Source: an uncultured Bacillota bacterium (GTDB lineage: Bacteria > Bacillota_I > Bacilli_A > RF39 > UBA660). Taken from it: DNA of 34,103 bases. How positions within the stretch are numbered: position 1 is the stretch's first letter; each line of letters opens with the position of its first letter. Below, one piece after another: positions 19,892-28,543 of this stretch. The stretch spans positions 1 through 34,103 of the forward strand of contig ONIZ01000017.1 in assembly GCA_900317975.1 (NCBI GenBank), in the 5' to 3' direction. The notes below the pieces were generated by a model. It ran no database searches. It saw nothing but the letters and a program-made list of their open reading frames with translations, and had not been told where the DNA came from. Position numbers and translations under genes: made by a program.

Positions 19892-19915
19892 AAAAGATAC
19901 ACTTAAGTGTATCTT
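19890..19915 (-). terminator. Terminator of the LCP gene
   Basis: A 22-nt perfect palindrome (AAGATACACTT and its complement, 19894-19915) is followed on the minus strand by TTTTTG. It is located 8 nt after the LCP stop and would overlap the spacer of the SDR promoter. Confidence 0.8.
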
Positions 19916-19922
19916 ATTATTT

Positions 19923-21932
19923 TTATTGTTGTCCTTCTTCTTCAGCTCTTGGTTCAGGTTGGGTACTACCACCATCACCAGTAGAACCTCCACCGGTATT
20001 TCCACCAGTACTTCCACCAGATTCTCCACCGGTATTTCCACCAGTATCTCCACCAGTACTTCCGCCAGATTCTCCACCAGTGCTACCACCAGAATCTTCA
20101 CTAGAATTTCCACCAGTGTTTCCACCAGATTCAGATCCTCCACTAGTTGAAGGCTTATTGCCACTACTTGTATTATTACCAGTAGTATAACTTCCTTCTC
20201 CTTCTTCATCCTCATCTTTTGTTTTTGTATTTTCTTTTTCAGTTTTACTTGTTTGTTCTACAGGAGCATTACTTTTTACTACTTCATAACCTGTTCTATA
20301 AGGACCTTCACCAATAACTTTTTGTTCATAAGGTTCATTAATAGAGAAACTAAATTTAGTTATATCTTTATGTTCAGTTAATTCTAAGTTTTGATGCATT
20401 GCTTCAATTACATCTTTAACACTTTCAGTATTAGGAACATAATCATATAAAGGCATTCTCATTCTACTATCATAAATCATTTGTCCAGAACCATCTAACC
20501 ATAATCTTTGAATATTAATAATATCAGCAGCTTCTGAACTTAAACTAGAAGTCATAATATCTTTTGCTATATTATAAAAAGCTAATATCTGCTTTGTTGA
20601 TAGGTTAGTATCAACACTATTACTTACTGTATTTAATATATCCATAAATTGAGAAACATCTTTTACTTGTTTAATTTTTTCTACTAAAGCAAGAACTATT
20701 TCTTGTTGATGTTGACCTCTACCAAAGTCTCCATTTTTAAGTTGTTTTCTATTTCTTGCATAAACTAAAGCATGTTCACCATCTAATGTTTGATATCCAG
20801 GTTGAATACATATTTGTTGTTCACGATTAGAATTATCTGTACATAGAGTTTGTTCAACATTAACATCAACTCCACCTACAGCATCTACTAATTTAACAAG
20901 ACCTTTAAAGTTAATCTTTGCATAATAATCTATATCTGTATCAAAATATTGTTCAATTGTATTTATCATACAGTCTGTTCCATATCCAGCAGCATGAGTT
21001 ATTTTATTTCTTTCTTTACCAGGCCAACAAGCAATAGGAACAAATGAATCTCTAGGAATAGATAACATAGTAGCATTTAATGTTTTAGGATTAAATGTAA
21101 TTAATATTAATGTATCTCCATTCGCAATAGCATTCTTTTGTAATACTTCATCAGTAGAGTCAATTCCCATTAATAATATAGTAAATGGTTCAGTAAGACT
21201 CTTACCACTAGAAGCAGTTTCTTGTTTAGAAGTATCACTCTTTAACATTTCTTTAGATTTACTAATAATAATTCTAGTATCAGTTGCGATATTTTCATAT
21301 CCTGTAATTTGATTAAATTGTTCAACATAATTATCAGGAACGAATAGAGCATCTACTGTACCATCAGCTTGATATAAATCAACAATCATTGACATATAAT
21401 CATCATAATCTACTAATGTATTATCATCTTCTAAATTGTTTTCTTTAACCATTTCCATAGGAATTATATATCCATCAGGAGATTTATCATCAGATAAAAT
21501 ACCGATCTTCATATTTTTAATATCTTCTATCTTAGTAGCACTATTACTAGATAAAACAATCAAATTACTTTCATAAGTAACATATTTTTTATTAATACTA
21601 TCAAGTTTTCCATATACATAATAAATACCTAAAGTAATTCCAGCACATAGTATTATGTATAAGAACATAAATAAGAATAATAATTTATGTCCTTTTTTAT
21701 TAGCTTTCTTTTTAATTTTTTTATTAATAATAATAGTTCTAATTAAAAAGAATAATGCAATTACACCAAGTACACCCATTCCGATATATCTTAGTTTATC
21801 TTCTATACTAGAAAGTAATGTTATTTCATATATAGCAGTACCACATACTAATATTGATAATAGTGTGAATATCCATAAAAAAACGCCAGTACTTTTCTTA
21901 TTATAATTTTTTTCTTTCCCTTTTTTACTCAT
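19923..21932 (-). CDS. LCP (LytR-CpsA-Psr) family wall polymer ligase
   Basis: Membrane enzyme of the LCP family, which transfers anionic glycopolymers from undecaprenyl carriers to peptidoglycan. Three membrane segments lie in the first ~115 residues. Next comes a domain of about 130 residues (IEDIKNMKIGILSDD..., DALFVPDNY) resembling a solute-binding lobe. The LCP core starts at FTILLMGID and has the conserved SIPRDS (about residue 290), ITHAAGYG, DAVGGVDV and LDGEHALVYARNR. The end is a long acidic and Gly/Ser/Thr-rich tail. ATG 21932 has a perfect AGGAGG site; the earlier in-frame Met lacks one. The gene diverges from the glucosaminidase gene. At 669 aa it is longer than simple LCP proteins because of the added parts. 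Confidence 0.92.
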   Translation of the reverse strand: MSKKGKEKNYNKKSTGVFLWIFTLLSILVCGTAIYEITLLSSIEDKLRYIGMGVLGVIALFFLIRTIIINKKIKKKANKKGHKLLFLFMFLYIILCAGITLGIYYVYGKLDSINKKYVTYESNLIVLSSNSATKIEDIKNMKIGILSDDKSPDGYIIPMEMVKENNLEDDNTLVDYDDYMSMIVDLYQADGTVDALFVPDNYVEQFNQITGYENIATDTRIIISKSKEMLKSDTSKQETASSGKSLTEPFTILLMGIDSTDEVLQKNAIANGDTLILITFNPKTLNATMLSIPRDSFVPIACWPGKERNKITHAAGYGTDCMINTIEQYFDTDIDYYAKINFKGLVKLVDAVGGVDVNVEQTLCTDNSNREQQICIQPGYQTLDGEHALVYARNRKQLKNGDFGRGQHQQEIVLALVEKIKQVKDVSQFMDILNTVSNSVDTNLSTKQILAFYNIAKDIMTSSLSSEAADIINIQRLWLDGSGQMIYDSRMRMPLYDYVPNTESVKDVIEAMHQNLELTEHKDITKFSFSINEPYEQKVIGEGPYRTGYEVVKSNAPVEQTSKTEKENTKTKDEDEEGEGSYTTGNNTSSGNKPSTSGGSESGGNTGGNSSEDSGGSTGGESGGSTGGDTGGNTGGESGGSTGGNTGGGSTGDGGSTQPEPRAEEEGQQ
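19965..20142 (-). repeat. Degenerate GG(S/N/D/E)(T/S)GG coding repeat
   Basis: The 3' end of the LCP gene consists of short units encoding Ser/Asn-Gly-Gly-x-Thr-Gly-Gly, with recurring CCACCAGT/CCACCAGA blocks on the plus strand. It is disordered in prediction and likely wall-spanning. The open frame on the plus strand here is a by-product of the repeat. Confidence 0.8.
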
Positions 21933-21961
21933 AGTAGTCCTCCTATTTAAATCTATATACA

Positions 21962-21967
21962 ATTATA
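21962..21967 (-). promoter_or_regulatory. -10 box of the LCP gene
   Basis: On the minus strand TATAAT (21967-21962) lies about 29 nt before ATG 21932. No convincing -35 was seen. Confidence 0.45.
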
Positions 21968-22069
21968 ATAAATTAATATATATTTATCAAGTCTACAGTG
22001 TGGATTTTAATAATGTAAAAGAACGTAAATATTAGACTAAATTTATATGAACAAAATGATTAATATATA

Positions 22070-22084
22070 TATAATTGATATAAT
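22070..22084 (+). promoter_or_regulatory. -10 boxes of the glucosaminidase gene
   Basis: TATAAT occurs at 22070-22075 and again, as an extended TGATATAAT, at 22076-22084. The second ends 32 nt before ATG 22117. The 184-nt divergent gap from 21933 holds promoters for both strands and no other feature. Confidence 0.5.
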
Positions 22085-22116
22085 AATAATGAGAAAATAT
22101 GTAAAAGGAGGTAATC

Positions 22117-25100
22117 ATGAAAAAGATATTATTAATAATAACTATATTTTTAGTATGTTTTAGTACTAAAGTTTTTGCGACTACCTCTAGTGATTATCAA
22201 TATTGGAAACCATGTGATACTTACGAAGTAAGTGAGGCAACAGCAAGTGGTGGATTAAATGAAATAGGTTGTTACAAAGACTTTGAAAGTGCAAAAGCAG
22301 CAATGATTAGATCAGGAAATGAAAATGCAGTAGTTGTAACTATATATAAAGATAAATTAAAGATTGTCGCAGCAAACTATGCATTAGTTGATATGAGTTA
22401 TTCTTCTACACAAACTGCTGATGTTTATGAAAAAAGTTCTCTAACTGGAAGAAAATATACTTATGTACATACACTAGATACATGTATGGGAATAGATGCA
22501 GCACTATCAGATACAACTCAAACTTCATCTACATACTCAGCAAAAGTAACTTTTGCAGGTATGACAGGATGGATGGATATAAATGATGTAGAAATAACTC
22601 CATTAATTTGGACTAAAGCAGCTTCATCTTATACAGTATCATCTACAGAAATTAGACATAATTATGTTAATAGACCTGCTTTTGATTATGATGGAACAGC
22701 AGGAAGAACAATAGGTCCTAAACCAGAAATGTTAAATCCTGGAAAATATTATTCATATGATGGACATTATTTCTATAATAGTTTAAAGACTATGTTAAAT
22801 GATTATAAAAATAATAATCATAATAATGCAGTAAATAAAGATAATCCATATTATAACTATTATATGTATTTACCTAATCATACAAGAACTAATTATTCTT
22901 CAATTAATATAGATGAATATATTAGAAATACTTTAGGTTATAAAATGGATGCTTATGGATTTAGTGCATTACAAGGTACTTCAAGATTATTTGGGAGTGG
23001 AACATATTTCTATAATTCACAAGAAGTATATGGAGCAAATGCATTACTTACTATGAGTTTAAGTATAAATGAGACTGGCTATGGAAGAAGTAGTTTAGCA
23101 GTTACTAAAAATAATGGTTTTGGTCTTAATGCAGTAGATTCAAATCCATATCAAGCAGCTAATTGGTATCCAACATATTCAGCTTCAATCCTAGGATTTG
23201 CTGATGGATATATAACAAACTTTTATTCTAAAGCAACATCAAAAGTATATTTTGGTTCTCAATACGGAAACAAAGGAATAGGTATGGGAGTAAAATATGC
23301 ATCAGACATATATTGGTCAGAAAAAATGGCAGCTAACTACTATTCATTTGATAAAACTCATGGCCTTCAAGATTATAACTATTATCAAGAAGCAATAGTA
23401 ACTGGAGTAGTAGGAGCATATTCTGAACCAAGAACTTCATCAAAGAAAATATATAATTACCAAGAATATGAAGATGCCATAATAATAGTTTCTGAGACTA
23501 CAGGAGAAACTGTTAATGGATCAAATATCTGGTATGAAGTAATGACAGATGTAAATATAGATAATAATTATAATGAAATAGATGCTGCATATAACTGGAA
23601 TAAACATTTATATGTACCAGCATCATATGTAATAAAAATAAATACACCAGTAAATGGATATCAAGATCCAAACAATGTAACTAAATATAAAGATTCAAAT
23701 TATACTTATGATTTACTAATTGAAAATAAAAATCTTTCACCAAAAGTAGGAATCTCTTTAAAAAATACAAATTATTATTATGATTCAACATTATTAGATA
23801 ATACATCTAAATCTTTAGTAAAAGATAGATATGTAATGGTATATGCTATAGCTTATGATGAAAATCATAGGGCAGTTGCATATCAAGTAACTAGCGATTA
23901 TTTCTATGATCAAAAAGCTTGGGTACCAAGTGATTCAATTAGATTTGTAGAAATGGCTTATGGAAAACAAAAAGTCAAAGTATCATCAAATACATATGCT
24001 AGAGTAGATTCAACTACTAGTGAAACTAATATGATTTCAGGACACTATGATGGAGCATATTTCCCAATAGTAGAAGAAAAAGTAGTTAATGGTAATACTT
24101 GGTATAAAATGCCAGTAGATTTAGATGGTACAAAGCCTGAATTTGGTTGGTCAATCTCATATGACCCTGAAGTAGAAATAACTAAGTTTGGTAAAACTGT
24201 AGTTACAAACACACCACCTGTCTTAACAGGACATGATGTTGAAATAAATCAAGGTGATGAAATAGATTTAAGATCATTAGTAACAGCATATGATGAAGAA
24301 GATAAAGATATTACATCACGTATAATGATTGAAGGAACAGTAGATATAAATACTCCAGGAGTATATAATATTACTTATAAAGTAAAAGATTCATCTAACG
24401 TTGAAACATCTATTACAATAAAAGTTACAGTAAAAGAAGTAATAGTAGAACCAACTCCTGATCCAACTCCAGAACCTACACCTGAGCCAACTCCTGATCC
24501 AGGAAATGATAACCCTACAGAAATTGAATATAAAGAAGCAGAATCATCATTCTATTTAAAAGGATTAACATATTCTAATAATAAATATAATATTTCAGGA
24601 TATTTAATAATAAAAGATCATGATAATTCTAATTTAGTTAAATATGAATTAGTTCTAAAAGATGTTAATAGTGATAAAGAATATACTAAAGAAATATCTA
24701 GTTGGACTGAAAATACACCTTTCCCATTAGGAGAAGAAAACAATTATGATAATTCATGGTTTAATGGAGATTTCTCTCTAGAAGATATTCCTCTAGGAGA
24801 TTATGATCTATATATGAGAACATATAAAGGTGAATATTATACTGAAGCAGTGCTTTCTAATACATTTAATTTAGATATTCCAAAAAGAGTAAATGACTCT
24901 AATAAAGGATATAATTTATCTACAAGAATGAATTTAAAGAACAGAAAAATAGAATTAAATGTAAGAAATCAATTAATAACAACATCAACTGCTCCTACAT
25001 ATAGAACTATGATTAATAACTATGATTCTATTACATTTAGTGATAATAATATGGTTATAAAAGGAACTTCATATAACTATGGAGGAACTTATGATAAACC

Positions 25101-25284
25101 AAACTATATTACAAGAACATTAATATTAGAAAATACTACAACATATGAAACTTTTGCATTTGATTTATCTTCTACTAATAATGGAAGTTATGTTCATATA
25201 TACAAAAACACAAGATGCAGAAGACTACGGAGAACTAAATTACTTATTCGGAGTAATAAAATCTCAAAGTGCAAGAATAAATAA
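22117..25284 (+). CDS. Secreted glucosaminidase-type peptidoglycan hydrolase (frameshift near 3' end)
   Basis: Predicted autolysin. A signal peptide (residues 1-21) is followed by an N-terminal domain, a GH73/Flg_J-like glucosaminidase core (about 305-425) with catalytic Glu in SINETGYG (E319) and NNGFGLNA, two SH3-like segments (about 425-520 and 620-690), a DUF5011/Ig-like domain (about 705-770; NTPPVLTG and GVYNITYKVKDSSN), a Pro-Thr-Glu linker, and two related C-terminal beta domains. The second copy of these stops matching at about residue 1025 and continues in the +1 frame to TAA 25348 (next entry). So the last ~30 residues of this frame (KNTRCRRLRR...) are probably not real. No sorting signal is seen. 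It has a strong AAAGGAGG site. It is the first gene of the surface-protein region. Confidence 0.87.
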   Translation: MKKILLIITIFLVCFSTKVFATTSSDYQYWKPCDTYEVSEATASGGLNEIGCYKDFESAKAAMIRSGNENAVVVTIYKDKLKIVAANYALVDMSYSSTQTADVYEKSSLTGRKYTYVHTLDTCMGIDAALSDTTQTSSTYSAKVTFAGMTGWMDINDVEITPLIWTKAASSYTVSSTEIRHNYVNRPAFDYDGTAGRTIGPKPEMLNPGKYYSYDGHYFYNSLKTMLNDYKNNNHNNAVNKDNPYYNYYMYLPNHTRTNYSSINIDEYIRNTLGYKMDAYGFSALQGTSRLFGSGTYFYNSQEVYGANALLTMSLSINETGYGRSSLAVTKNNGFGLNAVDSNPYQAANWYPTYSASILGFADGYITNFYSKATSKVYFGSQYGNKGIGMGVKYASDIYWSEKMAANYYSFDKTHGLQDYNYYQEAIVTGVVGAYSEPRTSSKKIYNYQEYEDAIIIVSETTGETVNGSNIWYEVMTDVNIDNNYNEIDAAYNWNKHLYVPASYVIKINTPVNGYQDPNNVTKYKDSNYTYDLLIENKNLSPKVGISLKNTNYYYDSTLLDNTSKSLVKDRYVMVYAIAYDENHRAVAYQVTSDYFYDQKAWVPSDSIRFVEMAYGKQKVKVSSNTYARVDSTTSETNMISGHYDGAYFPIVEEKVVNGNTWYKMPVDLDGTKPEFGWSISYDPEVEITKFGKTVVTNTPPVLTGHDVEINQGDEIDLRSLVTAYDEEDKDITSRIMIEGTVDINTPGVYNITYKVKDSSNVETSITIKVTVKEVIVEPTPDPTPEPTPEPTPDPGNDNPTEIEYKEAESSFYLKGLTYSNNKYNISGYLIIKDHDNSNLVKYELVLKDVNSDKEYTKEISSWTENTPFPLGEENNYDNSWFNGDFSLEDIPLGDYDLYMRTYKGEYYTEAVLSNTFNLDIPKRVNDSNKGYNLSTRMNLKNRKIELNVRNQLITTSTAPTYRTMINNYDSITFSDNNMVIKGTSYNYGGTYDKPNYITRTLILENTTTYETFAFDLSSTNNGSYVHIYKNTRCRRLRRTKLLIRSNKISKCKNK
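24451..24505 (+). repeat. Pro-Thr-(Asp/Glu) linker repeat
   Basis: Repeated CCA/CCT-ACT/ACA-CCT-GAT/GAG codons encode a PTPDPTPEP-type spacer between the Ig-like domain and the paired C-terminal domains of the glucosaminidase. Confidence 0.75.
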
Positions 25285-25348
25285 TAAGACATATACTACA
25301 TCAATTAATAAAAATAGAAACAATAGAATAGAGTTAATTGTAGAATAA
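25190..25348 (+). pseudogene. Out-of-frame true C-terminus of the glucosaminidase
   Basis: The +1 frame here reads FIYTKTQDAEDYGELN then ends ...NRNNRIELIVE before TAA 25346-25348. This matches the end of the preceding domain copy (DYDLYMRTYKG ... LKNRKIELNVR). By comparison with copy 1, about 27-30 residues are missing between the two frames, that is about 80-90 nt. It has no start or ribosome site of its own. Confidence 0.7.
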
Positions 25349-25378
25349 TTAAAATAAAAAAAATGGGAAGTGAAAAAT

Positions 25379-26866
25379 ATGAAAAAAATAATTTTATTTA
25401 TAGTAATAACGCTCACACTTATGCTTATACCAAAAGCTTATGCTGCTAGTACAGTAGAAGAAATTTCAAATATTAACATACCACCATTATTATCTGAAAA
25501 AAAATATGTATACATTAATAATATGGATAATTACACAATAAAAATAAATGATAATGCTAATTTTGAAGTTTTAGATAAAGGTAATTCATATATTGTTACT
25601 CAAAATATACCAACAAGTAATAAGATATATAATAATCCTTTCGAAGTATCTTGGGATAAAATAGGTTACTATGTTGATGATAATGGAAAGCCAGTTTACT
25701 TAGATGCTAAAGTGAAAGTAAACAAAATAATATTAAAATGGACTGATGACATTTCAGATAGTAATTATAGATATTATTCAGTTGGTCAAGTTGGAAGTTT
25801 TGGTCTAGAGTTACTTGGAAGAGGATATGATAATGATTTTAAGAACTATAATGCTAATATAGGTATTCACGATTATTTTACAATTACTTTATATAATGAT
25901 GATGGATCAGAATTAAATAGTGATTTAGCTAATAGTCTATATTTACAATGGAGCATAAGTGATTTAGATATGGGTGATAGAACTGTAACTAAAAACAGAA
26001 GAATTTATGAAAATGATGGAGTACCAACAGAGTTTTCAGAATCAATAAAATTTGATTCAGGATTTGATAATAAATTCTACGTTATAAATGATTCAGTATT
26101 AAAAATAACAGAAAACAATACCAAATATATAGCAACTGAATCAACAAGTAATGATAGTGATGTAGAAAAATCTATTGATTTTTCTACAGTTGTTGCTTAT
26201 CAAACTGGTGCTTCAGCTGAAGCAGAGTGGTGGGGATGTGAATGTGGAACAACTATTGTAGCTGTTTCTAATCAATATCCATATCCAACAATAAATGAAC
26301 CTATTAAATCAGTTGAAGGAGACATATATAAGGTTGGTGAAAAAGTAGAATATACAATCAATGAGACATTCCCATACACTGATTCACATAGTAAAGCAAA
26401 AAGTATTGAACTAAGTGATTCCTTTGATAAAGCATTGAATATTAGTGGATTAACTTATCAAGTATTTGATGCTGACAATAAAGATGTAACTAGTGAATGG
26501 AAAAAAACAGTATCAGGTCAAACTGTAACACTAAAATACACAGGAGAAGATACAACAACTGTATATGGAAAATTCACATTTAAATTTAGTGATTTAAGAG
26601 TATTAGATCCAGATTCATCTGAAGTAAAAAAAGAAAATGGCGTAGAATATAAAATAATACCAAATAAAGCAAAAATAACAATAGTAGGAGCAAATGATAA
26701 TACTTCAGAAAAAGAAACAAATATTGTAAAAATTAGAGTTGGGGAAATTACTAACCCACAAACAGGTATGAAAATAACTATGATTATAGGTATAATAATG
26801 ACTATAGTTATAGGTTCTATCTCAATATATTATTTTACTAACAAGAAAAAAATATACTTAAAATAA
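25379..26866 (+). CDS. NPQTG-anchored surface protein with isopeptide-type domain (paralog 1)
   Basis: Predicted cell-wall protein. A signal peptide (MKKIILF... to AYA, about 22 residues) leads into an N-terminal beta-rich domain with WWGCECG at about residue 283. A C-terminal domain (about 315-455; TINETFPYTDSHSKAKSIELSD..., IIPNKAKITIVG) has the pattern of fimbrial D2-type isopeptide domains. The sorting signal is NPQTG (residues 459-463, bases 26753-26767) followed by a hydrophobic stretch and NKKK. ATG 25379 is preferred to GTG 25370, because GGGAAG at 25365-25370 sits a normal distance before it. It is one of a tandem pair with 27020. Anchoring by the sortase at 21-680 is inferred. Function (adhesin or small pilin) is unproven. 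Confidence 0.85.
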   Translation: MKKIILFIVITLTLMLIPKAYAASTVEEISNINIPPLLSEKKYVYINNMDNYTIKINDNANFEVLDKGNSYIVTQNIPTSNKIYNNPFEVSWDKIGYYVDDNGKPVYLDAKVKVNKIILKWTDDISDSNYRYYSVGQVGSFGLELLGRGYDNDFKNYNANIGIHDYFTITLYNDDGSELNSDLANSLYLQWSISDLDMGDRTVTKNRRIYENDGVPTEFSESIKFDSGFDNKFYVINDSVLKITENNTKYIATESTSNDSDVEKSIDFSTVVAYQTGASAEAEWWGCECGTTIVAVSNQYPYPTINEPIKSVEGDIYKVGEKVEYTINETFPYTDSHSKAKSIELSDSFDKALNISGLTYQVFDADNKDVTSEWKKTVSGQTVTLKYTGEDTTTVYGKFTFKFSDLRVLDPDSSEVKKENGVEYKIIPNKAKITIVGANDNTSEKETNIVKIRVGEITNPQTGMKITMIIGIIMTIVIGSISIYYFTNKKKIYLK

Positions 26867-26877
26867 TATAATTTATT

Positions 26878-26915
26878 AGATTGTTAACAACACATATTTT
26901 GTTAACAATCTTTTT
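26878..26915 (+). terminator. Terminator with GTTAAC stem
   Basis: A perfect 13-bp stem (AGATTGTTAACAA with TTGTTAACAATCT, loop CACATATT) followed by TTTT. A near copy follows the second paralog. Confidence 0.85.
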
Positions 26916-26929
26916 AATTAAAAATGTAA

Positions 26930-27000
26930 ATTTAAGTGTAAACAAATTATAAATTTGGCAAAAAAAATGCAAACCATTGCGTAAAGTAATACACTTAAAT
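26930..27000 (+). promoter_or_regulatory. Inverted-repeat leader region of paralog 2
   Basis: An outer 11-bp inverted repeat (ATTTAAGTGTA at 26930-26940, TACACTTAAAT at 26990-27000) encloses CAAATTATAAATTTG (26943-26957) and a 6-bp hairpin ATGCAA/TTGCGT (26967-26982). A TATAAA box at 26948-26953 could be the -10, in which case the outer repeat is DNA-level. Otherwise a three-way RNA junction is possible. No equivalent precedes paralog 1. Confidence 0.4.
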
Positions 27001-27019
27001 CATAGAAGGAGGAATATTT

Positions 27020-28445
27020 ATGAAAAAAATAAATCTATTATTTTTAGCTATATTTATGTTTATGTTAGTACCAAGTGTTTATGCTGCTTTCAAATATTAA
27101 AATACCACCTTTATTAACAGGAAAAAAATATGTTTACATAAACAATATGAAAGATTACTCAGTAAAAATAAATGATACCAATAATTTTAAAACACTAAAA
27201 AATAATAATGATTGGTCTTGGGTAGTTATTTATAAATTATCACCAGGTACTAAAACATATAATAATCCATATGAAATATATTGGAATAAAATTGGATATT
27301 ATGTTGATGATAATGGAAAACCTGTTTATTTAGATGCTAAAGTTACTATAAACAAAATAGTATTAAAATGGGTTGATGGACTTTCAACATTTGATGATTC
27401 TAATTATTATGAAGTAACTAATGTTAGAAATTATGGTTTTGAATTAGTTAGTAATGCAATTGACAACGAATTTGAAGTCAAGAATAGTGATACAGTAGAT
27501 GATGATATAGCAAAGAATCTATATTTACAATGGAATATTAGTGACTTAGATGTTGGTGACCATACCATAACTCGTGATAAACAAGTTTATGATTATCAAG
27601 GACAAACTCCTGAATATGTAGAATCTATAAAATTCAATACAGGGTTTGATAGTAAATTTTATGTGTTAAATGATTCAGTGCTTAAAATATTATCAAATAA
27701 TTCTAAATATGCTGCTTCAGAGGCAACTGGAGGAGAAGGATTAAAATCAGTTGATTATTCTACTGTTCTAGCATATCAAACAAATACTGATGCTGAAGCA
27801 GAGTGGTGGGGCTGTGAATGTGGAACATTTATAGCAGCTGTTTCTAATCAATACCCATATCCAACTTTAAATGATCCAATTAAATCTGCAGATAAAAAAG
27901 AATATAAAGCTAGTGATAAAGTAAGTTATATGATTAATGAAAATTTTCCATACACTGATTCACACAGTAAAGCCAAAAGTATAGAATTAAGCGATTCATT
28001 TGATAAAGCATTGAATATTAGTGAAATGACTTATAAAGTACTAGACGCAAATGGAAAAGATGTAACTGGTGAATGGAAAAAAACTGTATCTGGACAAGAT
28101 GTAGTATTAGAATTTGTAGGAGAAGATGCAACAAGTGTATATGGTAATTTTACTTTTAAGTTTAATGATATAAGAGTATTAGATCCAGATTCATCTCACG
28201 AAGTGAAAAAAGAAAATGGTGTAGAATACAAGATAATACCAAACAAAGCAAAAGTAACAATAGTAGGAGCAAACGATGATACTTCAGAAAAAGAAACAAA
28301 TATTGTAAAAATTAAAGTTGGGGAAATTACTAACCCACAAACAGGTATGAAAATAACTATGATTATAGGTATAATAATGACTATAATTGTTGGTTCTATA
28401 TCAATGTATTATTTTATGAACAAGAAGAGAATACACTTAAAATAA
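27020..28445 (+). pseudogene. NPQTG-anchored surface protein, paralog 2, frameshifted after its signal peptide
   Basis: A close copy of paralog 1. ATG 27020, after GAAGGAGG, starts a signal peptide (MKKINLLFLAIFMF... to VYA) but reaches TAA after 26 residues. The mature protein (SNIKIPPLLTGKKYVYINN...) continues in the +1 frame to 28445, where the first Met/Val codon (GTG 27075) lacks a ribosome site. Against paralog 1 the sequence lacks 17 nt just after GCTGCT (near 27086). Downstream is complete: WWGCECG, the isopeptide-like domain, NPQTG (28332-28346), a hydrophobic stretch and NKKR. Without the shift the product would be a normal surface protein. Compared with paralog 1, one middle segment is also shorter. 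Real phase-off, sequencing error or assembly error cannot be told apart here. Confidence 0.8.
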
Positions 28446-28457
28446 TATAGTTTATTT

Positions 28458-28494
28458 AGATTGTTAACAGAGTTTATTTTGTTAACAATCTTTT
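28458..28494 (+). terminator. Terminator with GTTAAC stem, second copy
   Basis: A 12-bp stem (AGATTGTTAACA with TGTTAACAATCT, loop of 10) followed by TTT. It is the duplicated counterpart of the terminator at 26878-26915. Confidence 0.85.
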
Positions 28495-28543
28495 ATTATT
28501 ATTTAATGTTTGATATATTATAAATGTACTTATAGGAGGAAAC

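Noticed and set aside
19926..20150. Plus-strand open frame of Thr/Ser repeats
   Set aside because: It is the complement of the LCP Gly/Ser tail repeat and has no ribosome site.
26943..27000. c-di-GMP-I riboswitch, suggested by GCAAACC and GTAAAG words
   Set aside because: The conserved hairpin between these words and the second conserved block are missing. The words alone are not enough.
26878..28494. TTGTTAACAA palindromes as operators
   Set aside because: They lie after stop codons and are followed by T-tracts, which fits terminators better. A dual role is not excluded.
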